Shown here: positions 1-5,008 of the stretch, piece by piece | Layout of the letters: every line of letters begins with the position of its first letter | Position numbering within the stretch: the first letter of the stretch is position 1 | Assembly: GCA_905236465.1 (NCBI GenBank) | Contig: CAJOQA010000016.1 | Span: forward strand, 1 to 5,171 | Reading direction: 5' to 3' | Origin: an uncultured Treponema sp. | GTDB taxonomy: Bacteria > Spirochaetota > Spirochaetia > Treponematales > Treponemataceae | Length of the DNA stretch: 5,171 bases | Program-made: the position numbers and the translations under genes | The notes under the pieces: generated by a model | Seen by the model: only the letters and a program-made list of their open reading frames with translations | What the model was told of the DNA's origin: nothing | The model's database searches: none

Positions 1-146
1 ACCATATTGCTTCCAATTCCAAGTACATCCATTGGGTTTTCTTCTTTATTTATAAAAACTTTACCTTGAGTCTTTTCTATATATTTCATTCCCTTAGAAA
101 GCCACCCCTTTCTTACAAAGAAGGTTTCGTGTCCCCTGAATTTCAT
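1..146 (-). CDS. DUF4007 family protein, SspB-like (N-terminal part; runs off the window)
   Basis: Only the first 48 codons are present; the gene continues beyond base 1. The protein begins MKFRGHETFFVRKGWLSKG and continues with NPMDVLGIGSNMV. GHETF-x2-R-x-GWL-x-KG followed by NPMD-x-LGIGSNMV is what I recognise as the N-terminal signature of DUF4007 proteins. From memory, DUF4007 occurs in SspB, the nicking component of Ssp DNA phosphorothioation systems, and in other phosphorothioation-linked clusters. The ATG at 146-144 lies 3 bases after the stop of the PP-loop gene, and an AGGTGG ribosome binding site sits inside the end of that gene, so the two should be one operon. Its expression should therefore depend on the same upstream invertible switch. 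An ATPase gene (SspC-like) would be expected further left, but that lies outside the window. The family call is fairly confident; the exact activity is inferred from context. Confidence 0.82.
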   Translation of the reverse strand, partial: MKFRGHETFFVRKGWLSKGMKYIEKTQGKVFINKEENPMDVLGIGSNM

Positions 147-149
147 TTT

Positions 150-1838
150 TTATATTCCACCTTTTGTTCTTAAATATTTTCCCATCAAGCAGCCATTTTC
201 TAACACCGCCTGGTTTACGCACATTTTGCAATGCAGGCATTTTTCCTCATCAATAAAATATCCCTCATTGCTTATGCTGATTGCTCCTGCTTTGCAAACG
301 CTTTCACATTTCAGGCATTTTCTACAGGCGTTAAATTTTCTAATCTGATAAGCAATCTGCCTTTGCAAAGCCTCATGGTCTTTTATGTTCATGGTCTTGA
401 TTTTTACGGCATTTTCAAAGCCGTCAACTGTAAATGGCTGTAGCGAAATAAGTGGCACATTAGTCTTAGCATCTAGCACCAAAACCTCATGTAAAATTTT
501 ACTTCCCAATGCCCAGCTGATTTTTCCAAAGGGAACAAAAAGATTTACAAGTTCTTTGTTAAAGGGCCTGACCAAACTATAATTTTTTGCATGTTCTTCC
601 GCAGTGCAATTTGTAAATTTTATTTTTACATCATCTGCTGCAGCAAGGCCGTTTCCACCCTGCCTAGCTTTCCAAGCCCCTGAATCTACATATACTTCAG
701 CATCCGGCTTTCCAATTCTTTTTGCAAAGCTAATTAAAAAATTCCTCCAGTCACGGCTCCGGTCCTTCATATAGATTCTGCTTAAAAACTGTGCCCGCTG
801 GTTATTGTTGGGGCAACACCAACAGCCAACGCGGTCGTAGCCCAAACGATAAGCGTCGTTAAAGTCAACCTTTTCTGCAAGCAAATAAAGCCAAATGTCA
901 ATATCTTTCCAGTCAATGATTGGAGACGCCACAGTTTGCTTTTGAATCTTTACAGATTCCTTGTCATCTTCAACACGATTGTATTTTGAACGACTGGCAC
1001 TTTCTGCATGGCGTATTCCATAAAAAGTGAGAATCTGCTGATTTCTGTAAAGGGAGTTCAAAGTCCTTGTGATGGGTCCAGTTTTAAACATTGAACAGCA
1101 CCATCTCATCATGCGGGCAGGCGGACCAATATCATCGCAAACTTTCATAAAAACCTGCTCATCATTTATTGCAGTCTCAAAGATTGCAAAAGGATGATTT
1201 TTACGAAAGCGGTTTGCATATTCAAGGGTCATAGGAAATTCCAAAGTGGTGTTACCAAAAATATGGACTAAACTTGGATTTGAAAGAGCCTTAGTTACTA
1301 AGTCCGCAGTTACAGTAGAATCTTTTCCGCCACTAAAGGATAAGACAATATTTTCAGCAGGAAACTTTGCAGCTTCTTTTTTTATAAAGGCATGAGCTTC
1401 CCCTATCAAAGTATCAAGGCGGGGTTTATTTGCTTTTATAAATTTTTCAATTACAGAGTTAAAAGTAAAAAGTAAATCTTCCTCTTCATTCCGACTTTTA
1501 TATTCTTCAAGTTTTGCAGAAAGGGCAGCTGTATCAGCCTGCAAGAATGTTTTTGAGGAAATTGATTTCGCTTTCCCGTCAATGTAATATCGGCTATCCT
1601 GACACCAGACAGATTTTTTAGAAAGCGAAAAAGTTTCTAATCCTAACAGCAATTCCAACAGTAGCCGTTCTTGAGGAAAGACAGGCCGTAAGTCAGCGCA
1701 CATAAATTTTGTACGTGAACCGCACAAGGGGCATTTTCCCTCACCGCTTATTTCGTCAACATCTTTAGGACTAGTGACAATTGGAACACAGCATGAAGGG
1801 CACCAAAAAACCTGTGCAAAAAAAGGAACGTTTTTTGT
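150..1838 (-). CDS. PAPS-reductase/PP-loop protein with C-terminal ferredoxin domain (DndC/SspD-like), start lost in this orientation
   Basis: This is probably the ATP-dependent sulfur-transfer enzyme of a DNA phosphorothioation system. Numbering assumes the 574-residue protein rebuilt by inverting the upstream segment. A zinc ribbon comes first (C25-x2-C28, C48-x2-C51), then DLRPVFPQERLLLE. The PP-loop SFSGGKDS is at 179-186 and marks ATP pyrophosphatases of the PAPS-reductase superfamily. A CC pair (259-260) and CWCC (351-354) are candidate iron-sulfur ligands. The C-terminus holds two ferredoxin-like cysteine sets (C517, C520, C523, C527 and C546, C549, C552, C562). As read, no ATG or GTG precedes the ribbon: the frame goes back through TKNVP into a TAG at 1842-1844. 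Starting at the TTG (1727-1725) or ATG (1703-1701) would destroy the ribbon. I read it as an intact gene locked off, not a pseudogene, because inversion restores a start in frame. A BREX BrxP-type PAPS-reductase protein is the main alternative family. Confidence 0.85.
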   Translation of the reverse strand, partial: TKNVPFFAQVFWCPSCCVPIVTSPKDVDEISGEGKCPLCGSRTKFMCADLRPVFPQERLLLELLLGLETFSLSKKSVWCQDSRYYIDGKAKSISSKTFLQADTAALSAKLEEYKSRNEEEDLLFTFNSVIEKFIKANKPRLDTLIGEAHAFIKKEAAKFPAENIVLSFSGGKDSTVTADLVTKALSNPSLVHIFGNTTLEFPMTLEYANRFRKNHPFAIFETAINDEQVFMKVCDDIGPPARMMRWCCSMFKTGPITRTLNSLYRNQQILTFYGIRHAESASRSKYNRVEDDKESVKIQKQTVASPIIDWKDIDIWLYLLAEKVDFNDAYRLGYDRVGCWCCPNNNQRAQFLSRIYMKDRSRDWRNFLISFAKRIGKPDAEVYVDSGAWKARQGGNGLAAADDVKIKFTNCTAEEHAKNYSLVRPFNKELVNLFVPFGKISWALGSKILHEVLVLDAKTNVPLISLQPFTVDGFENAVKIKTMNIKDHEALQRQIAYQIRKFNACRKCLKCESVCKAGAISISNEGYFIDEEKCLHCKMCVNQAVLENGCLMGKYLRTKGGI

Positions 1839-1839
1839 G
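1822..1839. repeat. Left inverted repeat (IR-L) of the invertible segment
   Basis: This is an 18-bp sequence whose reverse complement occurs perfectly at 2093-2110. It contains the palindromic core AACGTT (1827-1832), a plausible crossover core for a serine invertase. On the minus strand it reads AAACGTTCCT, which differs at one position from the Mpi site ARACGTWCGT as I remember it. It lies inside the reading frame of the PP-loop gene and encodes T-K-N-V-P there. Identity stops sharply at both ends, as expected for a recombination site and not a larger duplication. Confidence 0.85.
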
Positions 1840-1862
1840 TGCTATACTTTTTATTTAAAATG

Positions 1863-1871
1863 TGTTATAAT
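1863..1871 (+). promoter_or_regulatory. Extended -10 promoter inside the invertible segment
   Basis: TGTTATAAT combines a consensus -10 hexamer (1866-1871) with the TG of an extended -10 element (1863-1864). No good -35 is visible at 17 bases upstream (TATACT), which extended -10 promoters tolerate. Transcription should start near 1878 and run right, giving a leader of about 180 bases before the ATG at 2058. Being inside the invertible core, it would drive the HNH side in this orientation and the PP-loop/DUF4007 side after inversion. Confidence 0.6.
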
Positions 1872-1884
1872 TTAAATGTAATAA

Positions 1885-1944
1885 GACAGTTTTTTGTTAT
1901 TTTCAGCAACTAGAAAAATGAGAACTGTCATTTCGACTGACAGT
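1885..1944 (+). promoter_or_regulatory. Leader segment with mutually exclusive hairpins
   Basis: Three related arms occur in order: GACAGTT (1885-1891), AACTGTC (1923-1929) and GACAGT (1939-1944). The middle arm can pair with the first, giving a 7-bp stem with a long loop, or with the third, giving a 6-bp stem with a 9-base loop. It cannot pair with both, so the leader RNA can fold in two ways. No ligand class is recognised, and the third arm lies in the repeat element, so this may be incidental. Confidence 0.3.
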
Positions 1945-2018
1945 AGCGTAGCGAACGAAACGGATAAATCTATAAGTGTTATAGGTTTCCAGCTTTCTTT
2001 TGATTGCTCGAAATGACA
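1926..2018. repeat. MITE-like or REP-like palindromic repeat element within the leader
   Basis: Perfect 11-bp terminal inverted repeats, TGTCATTTCGA (1926-1936) and TCGAAATGACA (2008-2018), bound a 93-bp unit. It contains the GCGTAGCGAACGAAACGG stretch and an internal hairpin CTATAA-GTG-TTATAG (1970-1984). The TGTCATTTCGA terminus followed by GCG-rich text and AAATCT resembles a non-coding dispersed repeat I recall from several bacterial genomes, including Bacteroidetes and spirochaetes. No target-site duplication is evident. It sits in the transcribed leader, between the promoter and the RBS, and would flip with the segment. It has no coding potential. Confidence 0.6.
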
Positions 2019-2044
2019 CCATTTTACAAAACTGTTTTTAGTGT

Positions 2045-2057
2045 AGAGGGGCTAAAA
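2045..2057 (+). promoter_or_regulatory. Ribosome binding site on the invertible segment
   Basis: AGAGGGG (2045-2051) lies 6 bases before the ATG at 2058. It is one of the strongest Shine-Dalgarno matches in the window. It supports real translation from an ATG that, in this orientation, only opens a 27-residue ORF, which suggests its main role is to start the PP-loop protein when the segment is flipped. Confidence 0.75.
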
Positions 2058-2141
2058 ATGACTTCAAATAGAAAAGATGAAGACAGCAAGAGCACAAAAA
2101 ACGTTCCTTTAAAATATCACAATAAGGGCAGCTTCCTATGA
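2058..2141 (+). CDS. 27-residue ORF formed by the switch, translationally coupled to the HNH gene
   Basis: The ORF encodes a hydrophilic peptide beginning MTSNRKDEDSKSTKNVP and ending in GSFL, with a strong RBS. Its first 12 codons lie in the invertible core, the next 5 are shared through the repeat, and the last 10 lie outside. Its TGA (2139-2141) overlaps the HNH start as ATGA, the classic layout for translational coupling. I infer that it is the N-terminus of the PP-loop protein, swapped onto HNH-side DNA, acting as a leader peptide that delivers ribosomes to the HNH start. It has no domain of its own and may have no function as a peptide. Confidence 0.6.
   Translation: MTSNRKDEDSKSTKNVPLKYHNKGSFL
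2093..2110. repeat. Right inverted repeat (IR-R) of the invertible segment
   Basis: This is the exact reverse complement of 1822-1839, read on the plus strand as CACAAAAAACGTTCCTTT. The AACGTT core is at 2100-2105 and the Mpi-like decamer AAACGTTCCT at 2099-2108. It is read as T-K-N-V-P in the 27-residue ORF, the same phase as at the left repeat in the PP-loop gene. That shared phase is the strongest evidence that the two junctions are interchangeable. Confidence 0.85.
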
Positions 2142-3163
2142 GCACTTCCGGCTGGAACCTAGAAGAAAATCTTGTCCCTTTTAAAACACTCTCTGATGAA
2201 GATGTTATCAAAATAGTTAATTCTGCGATTTTAGGAAATTCCAAGCACGCGACATCCTATAAATTCGTTTTCTTCAAATCCATCCTTGACAATATCTTCA
2301 ATGTGGACTTAGACTCAAGCCCTGAATGCTTTTTAAGTTTTGACACAATAGCCATGCGCTTTTCAGAAATCTATTGGAACTTGATTCTCAATTTTAAACT
2401 ACGGCAAATGCCAGTTAACGCAAACGGAAGCGTTTCTGCTGTGGAAAAAGCCCTGCAAAACTTTTGCAATAAATACGGTTTTGAATTTTCACAGACCGAC
2501 TTTCCCTTTGAAAGCCTAAAGTCAGAGCTACAGATAGAGATTTCAAGTAGCATAAAAAAAGCTGTCGTAACAAAATATGTTCTGGGAGCGTTTTGTGCTG
2601 ACACAGATTTTCAGTTCTATCATTTTTCAAAACAAAAGAAATGGACCGGCATCTACATCAACAAAGACTTCTTCACAGTACTTGCAAAATACCGGAGTGA
2701 TTTTGAGAAGATAAATTATTTTGAATGGATAAAATATCTTGAAAGCATCAATAAAGAAGAAGATTCCTATATGCTCGCAAGCAAGCTGGACCGGTCAACA
2801 GAACGGCAGAATCTGGATCAGTTCAGGAAAACACTTTTTGAATTTGGCCAAATAACTTGCTTTTACTGCGGGAAAAAACTGAACGAAAACGCAGTGGACC
2901 ACTTTATTCCCTGGAGCTTTGTAAAAGATGACAGACTGTGGAATTTTGTGCTTTCCTGCCCTGCCTGCAACTCACGGAAATCTGATACGCTTGCCGCGCA
3001 AACATTTCTAAGCAGCATCAGAACCCGCAATGAAAGCTTAAGCAAAATGAATCATGTTCTCGTTCAAAAAGAATTCAAATCATATACATTTTCAAAACTT
3101 GCGCTCATGTACAACAATGCGGTTTTTAACGGATTCAAATACGGGTGGGAACCCAAACTTTAG
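2138..3163 (+). CDS. HNH endonuclease, candidate restriction effector
   Basis: A 341-residue protein with a C-terminal HNH nuclease domain. CFYC (C241, C244) and CPAC (C274, C277) form a zinc-binding pair of knuckles. DH at 254-255 supplies the catalytic histidine, N269 is the middle asparagine, and N278 with K281 follow the last cysteine. The first 230 or so residues are not a family I can name with confidence. They include a segment (VPFKTLSDEDVIKIVNSAIL, about 13-32) and a helical SYKFVFFKSILDNIF block, perhaps a target-recognition domain. There is no signal peptide or membrane segment. The start at 2138 is the first after a TAA at 2123-2125. It has a weak AAGGG 9 bases upstream and overlaps the stop of the small ORF. 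In the orientation shown it receives the switch promoter. Because it faces a phosphorothioation operon I infer a defence role, possibly acting on phosphorothioated DNA, but the sequence does not prove its substrate. Confidence 0.85.
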   Translation: MSTSGWNLEENLVPFKTLSDEDVIKIVNSAILGNSKHATSYKFVFFKSILDNIFNVDLDSSPECFLSFDTIAMRFSEIYWNLILNFKLRQMPVNANGSVSAVEKALQNFCNKYGFEFSQTDFPFESLKSELQIEISSSIKKAVVTKYVLGAFCADTDFQFYHFSKQKKWTGIYINKDFFTVLAKYRSDFEKINYFEWIKYLESINKEEDSYMLASKLDRSTERQNLDQFRKTLFEFGQITCFYCGKKLNENAVDHFIPWSFVKDDRLWNFVLSCPACNSRKSDTLAAQTFLSSIRTRNESLSKMNHVLVQKEFKSYTFSKLALMYNNAVFNGFKYGWEPKL

Positions 3164-3166
3164 CTT

Positions 3167-3811
3167 TTACCCCATAGCCCTAACATTTTCAAGGTTATCT
3201 TTTGAGTCAAGATTTTTATTCAAGATAAAACGCTTAACTGTATTCCTATGAGTTCCATACAACTTTGCTATCTGATTAAGGCTTGTATCCGCTAAGAGCA
3301 TAACTGACATTGCAAGTTCGCAACCGTCAAGTTTGCTCTTTTTATTCTTAGCACCCCTTGGTCTGCCAAGGCGCAACCCCTCTGCCTTTTTCCGCTCAAG
3401 GGCTTCCTTAGTTCTCTGGCTGATAAGGTTCCGCTCTATTTCTGCACTAAGACCAAAAGCAAAAGCCAAAACCTTGCTCTGAATATCATCGCCAAGACGG
3501 TAGCCATCTTTTATAGTCCAAACCCTCACTTCTTTTTCCATAAGGATATTCAAGACAGACATAATCATAAAAAGGCTACGCCCCAACCTTGAAAGCTCAG
3601 AGCAAATAATCAAGTCACCTTTTTTTACTAAAGAAAGCAGCTTACCCAGTTCCCGTTTTTTTATATCAACGGTACCGCTTATAGTCTCTTCAATCCAGTC
3701 ATCAATACGAGCTATATTATTCTTACTGCAAAACTCTACTATTTCAAAGCGCTGGTTTTCCACAGTCTGCTTGTCCGTGCTCACGCGTATATAACCATAA
3801 ACTTTTGTCAT
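3167..3811 (-). CDS. Serine recombinase (Mpi-like DNA invertase)
   Basis: A 214-residue site-specific recombinase of the small resolvase/invertase family. The catalytic domain opens with YGYIRVSTDKQTVENQR, with S11 as nucleophile and R9 beside it. SELSRLGRS (71-79) gives the catalytic arginines R75 and R78. The long helix LSAEIERNLISQRTKEAL carries E124 and R127. A GRPRGAK linker (149-155) leads to a helix-turn-helix (about 177-196). The length and opening residues match the Bacteroides Mpi promoter invertases as I remember them, and differ from large serine integrases, which exceed 400 residues. It converges on the HNH gene with only 3 bases between the two stops. I infer that it flips the segment at 1822-2110. 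Whether it also acts on other sites in the genome cannot be seen here. Confidence 0.92.
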   Translation of the reverse strand: MTKVYGYIRVSTDKQTVENQRFEIVEFCSKNNIARIDDWIEETISGTVDIKKRELGKLLSLVKKGDLIICSELSRLGRSLFMIMSVLNILMEKEVRVWTIKDGYRLGDDIQSKVLAFAFGLSAEIERNLISQRTKEALERKKAEGLRLGRPRGAKNKKSKLDGCELAMSVMLLADTSLNQIAKLYGTHRNTVKRFILNKNLDSKDNLENVRAMG

Positions 3812-3817
3812 AGCTTA

Positions 3818-3847
3818 AATATATAGAATTTTAGCACACAGAAGCAA
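3818..3847 (-). promoter_or_regulatory. Predicted promoter of the invertase gene, possibly leaderless
   Basis: On the minus strand TTGCTT (3847-3842) and TATATT (3823-3818) are 18 bases apart; an overlapping TATATA gives 16. Transcription would begin at or within a few bases of the ATG at 3811-3809. No Shine-Dalgarno sequence lies before that ATG. The invertase may therefore be made from a nearly leaderless mRNA, giving low expression. The -35 begins immediately after the upstream gene ends, so read-through from that gene is also possible. Confidence 0.45.
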
Positions 3848-3848
3848 G

Positions 3849-4826
3849 CTATTTTCTTTTCTTGCTATGATCCTTCGCAAAGGTATACCACCAGTCAATC
3901 ATAAAAACAGAAGCATTCTCTTCCTTCTTCTCAGGGGCAAGTCTGTCAATGTTTTGAAAAGCACATTCAAGGTTTATATGATTTGCATCCTCTACCTTCA
4001 GATAAATCTTTTTTATATCAGAAGGAAGGGAAGAGCCATATTTTTTCTCCCAGACTGACATCAAAAAAGCATGGTTTTCATTTATCTTGAAAGCCCAGTT
4101 TTTAGGATCCGTATCCTTTTCATAAGAAATCCATACATCAAGTTTTTCATTTTTGCCATAATTATTCTTTAGCTTTTCTTCTAGAGAATTAAATTTCGCT
4201 TCTGTCTCCTTTCCAAACCCAGACCTTATAAAAATGGAATCTCCTTCTGCCTTCAGATAATACAGACCTACTTTCTCATCTATATAGGCCGTATACTTTA
4301 TAAAATAAGGATGGGGATGAGGAGGAACAATCAGATAAGAATCCGCACCCACCCTTTGGGGCTCTCTGCCACCACATGCCTGCTTTACTTGCTCAAAAGA
4401 CATTCCGTTTTTTAAGCCAAAGTTATCTGTAAAATCTTCAGATGGCACAAGGTCATCAAAAGGCTTGTTCTTTTCAGAAAGTGAAATCTCATTCTCTGAA
4501 ACAGCAGTGACAACAAAGGTAACTTTCTCGGCAAAGGAATAGCCTGAATATTTAAGTTCAAGCAAGTCCCCCTTTTTTAAAAGATATGTATAGACCTTAA
4601 GCTGATTGTTGTAATAAGATAACTGGACCTCATAAACATCAGTATAGCCTGCTGCTTTTGAAATCTTAGTGACATAGCTTGAGGCCGCCTTGTTATTGCT
4701 TCCGGCAGGATTATAGCCCTCATACTCAAGCGGAAAATATTCAATACTTTGGCCGGTTTTTACCGTCAAGGCAAAAGATTCTATAGCAAATAAACAGATA
4801 CAAACAAAAACAAGTCCTCTTCTCAT
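3849..4826 (-). CDS. Secreted hypothetical protein with signal peptide
   Basis: About 325 residues. I chose the second ATG (4826-4824) because GGGGG (4836-4832) lies 5 bases upstream; the ATG at 4838 would add only MGDL and lacks an RBS. The start MRRGLVFVCICLFAIESFA is a signal peptide with a likely signal peptidase I cut after SFA, so the product should be periplasmic or surface-exposed. Cysteines in the hydrophobic core do not form a convincing lipobox. A GMSFEQV motif (about residues 141-147 from this start) followed by CGG resembles the GM-S/T-x-EQV turn of BamE/SmpA-like folds, and PPHPHPYF follows near 168-175. The general pattern recalls uncharacterised treponemal proteins. The C-terminus ends in KKRK. 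No link to the switch is apparent. Confidence 0.75.
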   Translation of the reverse strand: MRRGLVFVCICLFAIESFALTVKTGQSIEYFPLEYEGYNPAGSNNKAASSYVTKISKAAGYTDVYEVQLSYYNNQLKVYTYLLKKGDLLELKYSGYSFAEKVTFVVTAVSENEISLSEKNKPFDDLVPSEDFTDNFGLKNGMSFEQVKQACGGREPQRVGADSYLIVPPHPHPYFIKYTAYIDEKVGLYYLKAEGDSIFIRSGFGKETEAKFNSLEEKLKNNYGKNEKLDVWISYEKDTDPKNWAFKINENHAFLMSVWEKKYGSSLPSDIKKIYLKVEDANHINLECAFQNIDRLAPEKKEENASVFMIDWWYTFAKDHSKKRK

Positions 4827-4854
4827 AAGATCCCCCATAACTATGATTTTCTTT

Positions 4855-4882
4855 AATATAACACGTTAAAAAAATAAAACAA
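4855..4882 (-). promoter_or_regulatory. Predicted promoter of the secreted protein gene
   Basis: On the minus strand TTGTTT (4882-4877) is followed 16 bases later by TATATT (4860-4855). TG one base before the -10 gives an extended element, the same TGTTATA-type -10 as at 1863-1871. It would start transcription about 10 bases before the first possible ATG of the gene that ends at 3849. Confidence 0.55.
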
Positions 4883-4902
4883 GCCTTCAAAAAAAAAGAA
4901 CC

Positions 4903-4920
4903 GCCTACTGTACAGTAGGC
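4903..4920. promoter_or_regulatory. Perfect 18-bp palindrome in the divergent intergenic region
   Basis: GCCTACTGTACAGTAGGC equals its own reverse complement. It lies between two divergently transcribed genes, just upstream of the minus-strand promoter at 4855-4882. This suits an operator for a dimeric regulator. On the minus strand it is followed by a T-rich run (TTCTTTTTTTTT), so it could instead end leftward transcripts, though no leftward gene is visible to its right. Confidence 0.45.
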
Positions 4921-4942
4921 AAAGGGGTTGACAAACCCCTTT
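4921..4942. repeat. Stem-loop, 9-bp stem
   Basis: AAAGGGGTT (4921-4929) pairs with AACCCCTTT (4934-4942) around the loop GACA. It directly abuts the palindrome before it and overlaps by 3 bases the stem after it. It is probably a transcribed 5' structure of the lipoprotein mRNA or part of a protein-binding region. Confidence 0.5.
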
Positions 4943-4978
4943 ATTTGCGCACGACGTTTACACTCGTGCGCAAATAAA
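4940..4978 (+). promoter_or_regulatory. Strong stem-loop upstream of the lipoprotein gene
   Basis: TTTATTTGCGCACGA (4940-4954) pairs perfectly with TCGTGCGCAAATAAA (4964-4978), a 15-bp stem with a 9-base loop. It is followed by AT-rich sequence with a short T-run (4980-4984), so it could act as a terminator or attenuator for rightward transcription. It ends 17 bases before the GGAGG of the lipoprotein gene. Confidence 0.5.
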
Positions 4979-5008
4979 ATTTTTCACAACTCAACGGAGG
5001 AATTTTGT

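Larger units (their letters stand above)
1822..2110. other. Predicted invertible DNA switch carrying promoter, leader, RBS and start codon
   Basis: Perfect 18-bp inverted repeats bound a 253-bp unique core (1840-2092). The core holds an extended -10 promoter, a structured leader, an AGAGGGG ribosome binding site and an ATG with 12 codons, all pointing right as read. The codon phase is the same at both repeats: each is read as T-K-N-V-P. Inversion would therefore fuse M-T-S-N-R-K-D-E-D-S-K-S in frame to TKNVPFFAQVFWCPSC, repairing the PP-loop gene, while leaving the HNH gene without this promoter. In the orientation shown, the HNH side is on and the phosphorothioation side is off. A serine invertase is encoded at 3167-3811. 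The structure is directly visible; actual inversion is inferred. Confidence 0.85.

Noticed and set aside
1725..1727. TTG as the true start of the PP-loop gene, giving 525 residues
   Set aside because: It falls inside the second CPLC knuckle of the zinc ribbon. The frame upstream clearly encodes conserved-looking protein (VFWCPSC), and no Shine-Dalgarno site supports the TTG.
1701..1841. The PP-loop gene as a decayed pseudogene with a broken 5' end
   Set aside because: The remaining frame is intact to its stop with all motifs kept, and inversion of the adjacent segment restores a start and RBS in frame. A reversible off state explains this better than decay.
1840..1900. A leftward promoter in the AT-rich part of the segment (TTACAT and TTAAAT on the minus strand)
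   Set aside because: Both hexamers are poor and AT-rich DNA produces such matches by chance. Even if active it would not supply a start codon to the PP-loop gene in this orientation.
2058..2141. Small ORF as a frameshifted N-terminus of the HNH protein
   Set aside because: The HNH frame has its own ATG with a weak RBS and a stop codon just upstream. The small ORF's first codons match what the PP-loop protein needs, not the HNH protein.
2038..2244. Minus-strand ORF opposite the start of the HNH gene
   Set aside because: It overlaps the better supported small ORF and HNH gene, has low-complexity composition and no recognisable motif; it is a shadow.
3167..3811. The recombinase as a transposon resolvase or prophage integrase
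   Set aside because: No transposase, terminal repeats or phage genes are visible, the protein is too short for a large serine integrase, and a matching inverted-repeat pair lies nearby.
4928..4933. TTGACA as the -35 of the lipoprotein promoter
   Set aside because: It lies within a hairpin, and 16-18 bases downstream there is no -10-like hexamer (the sequence there is ACGACG).
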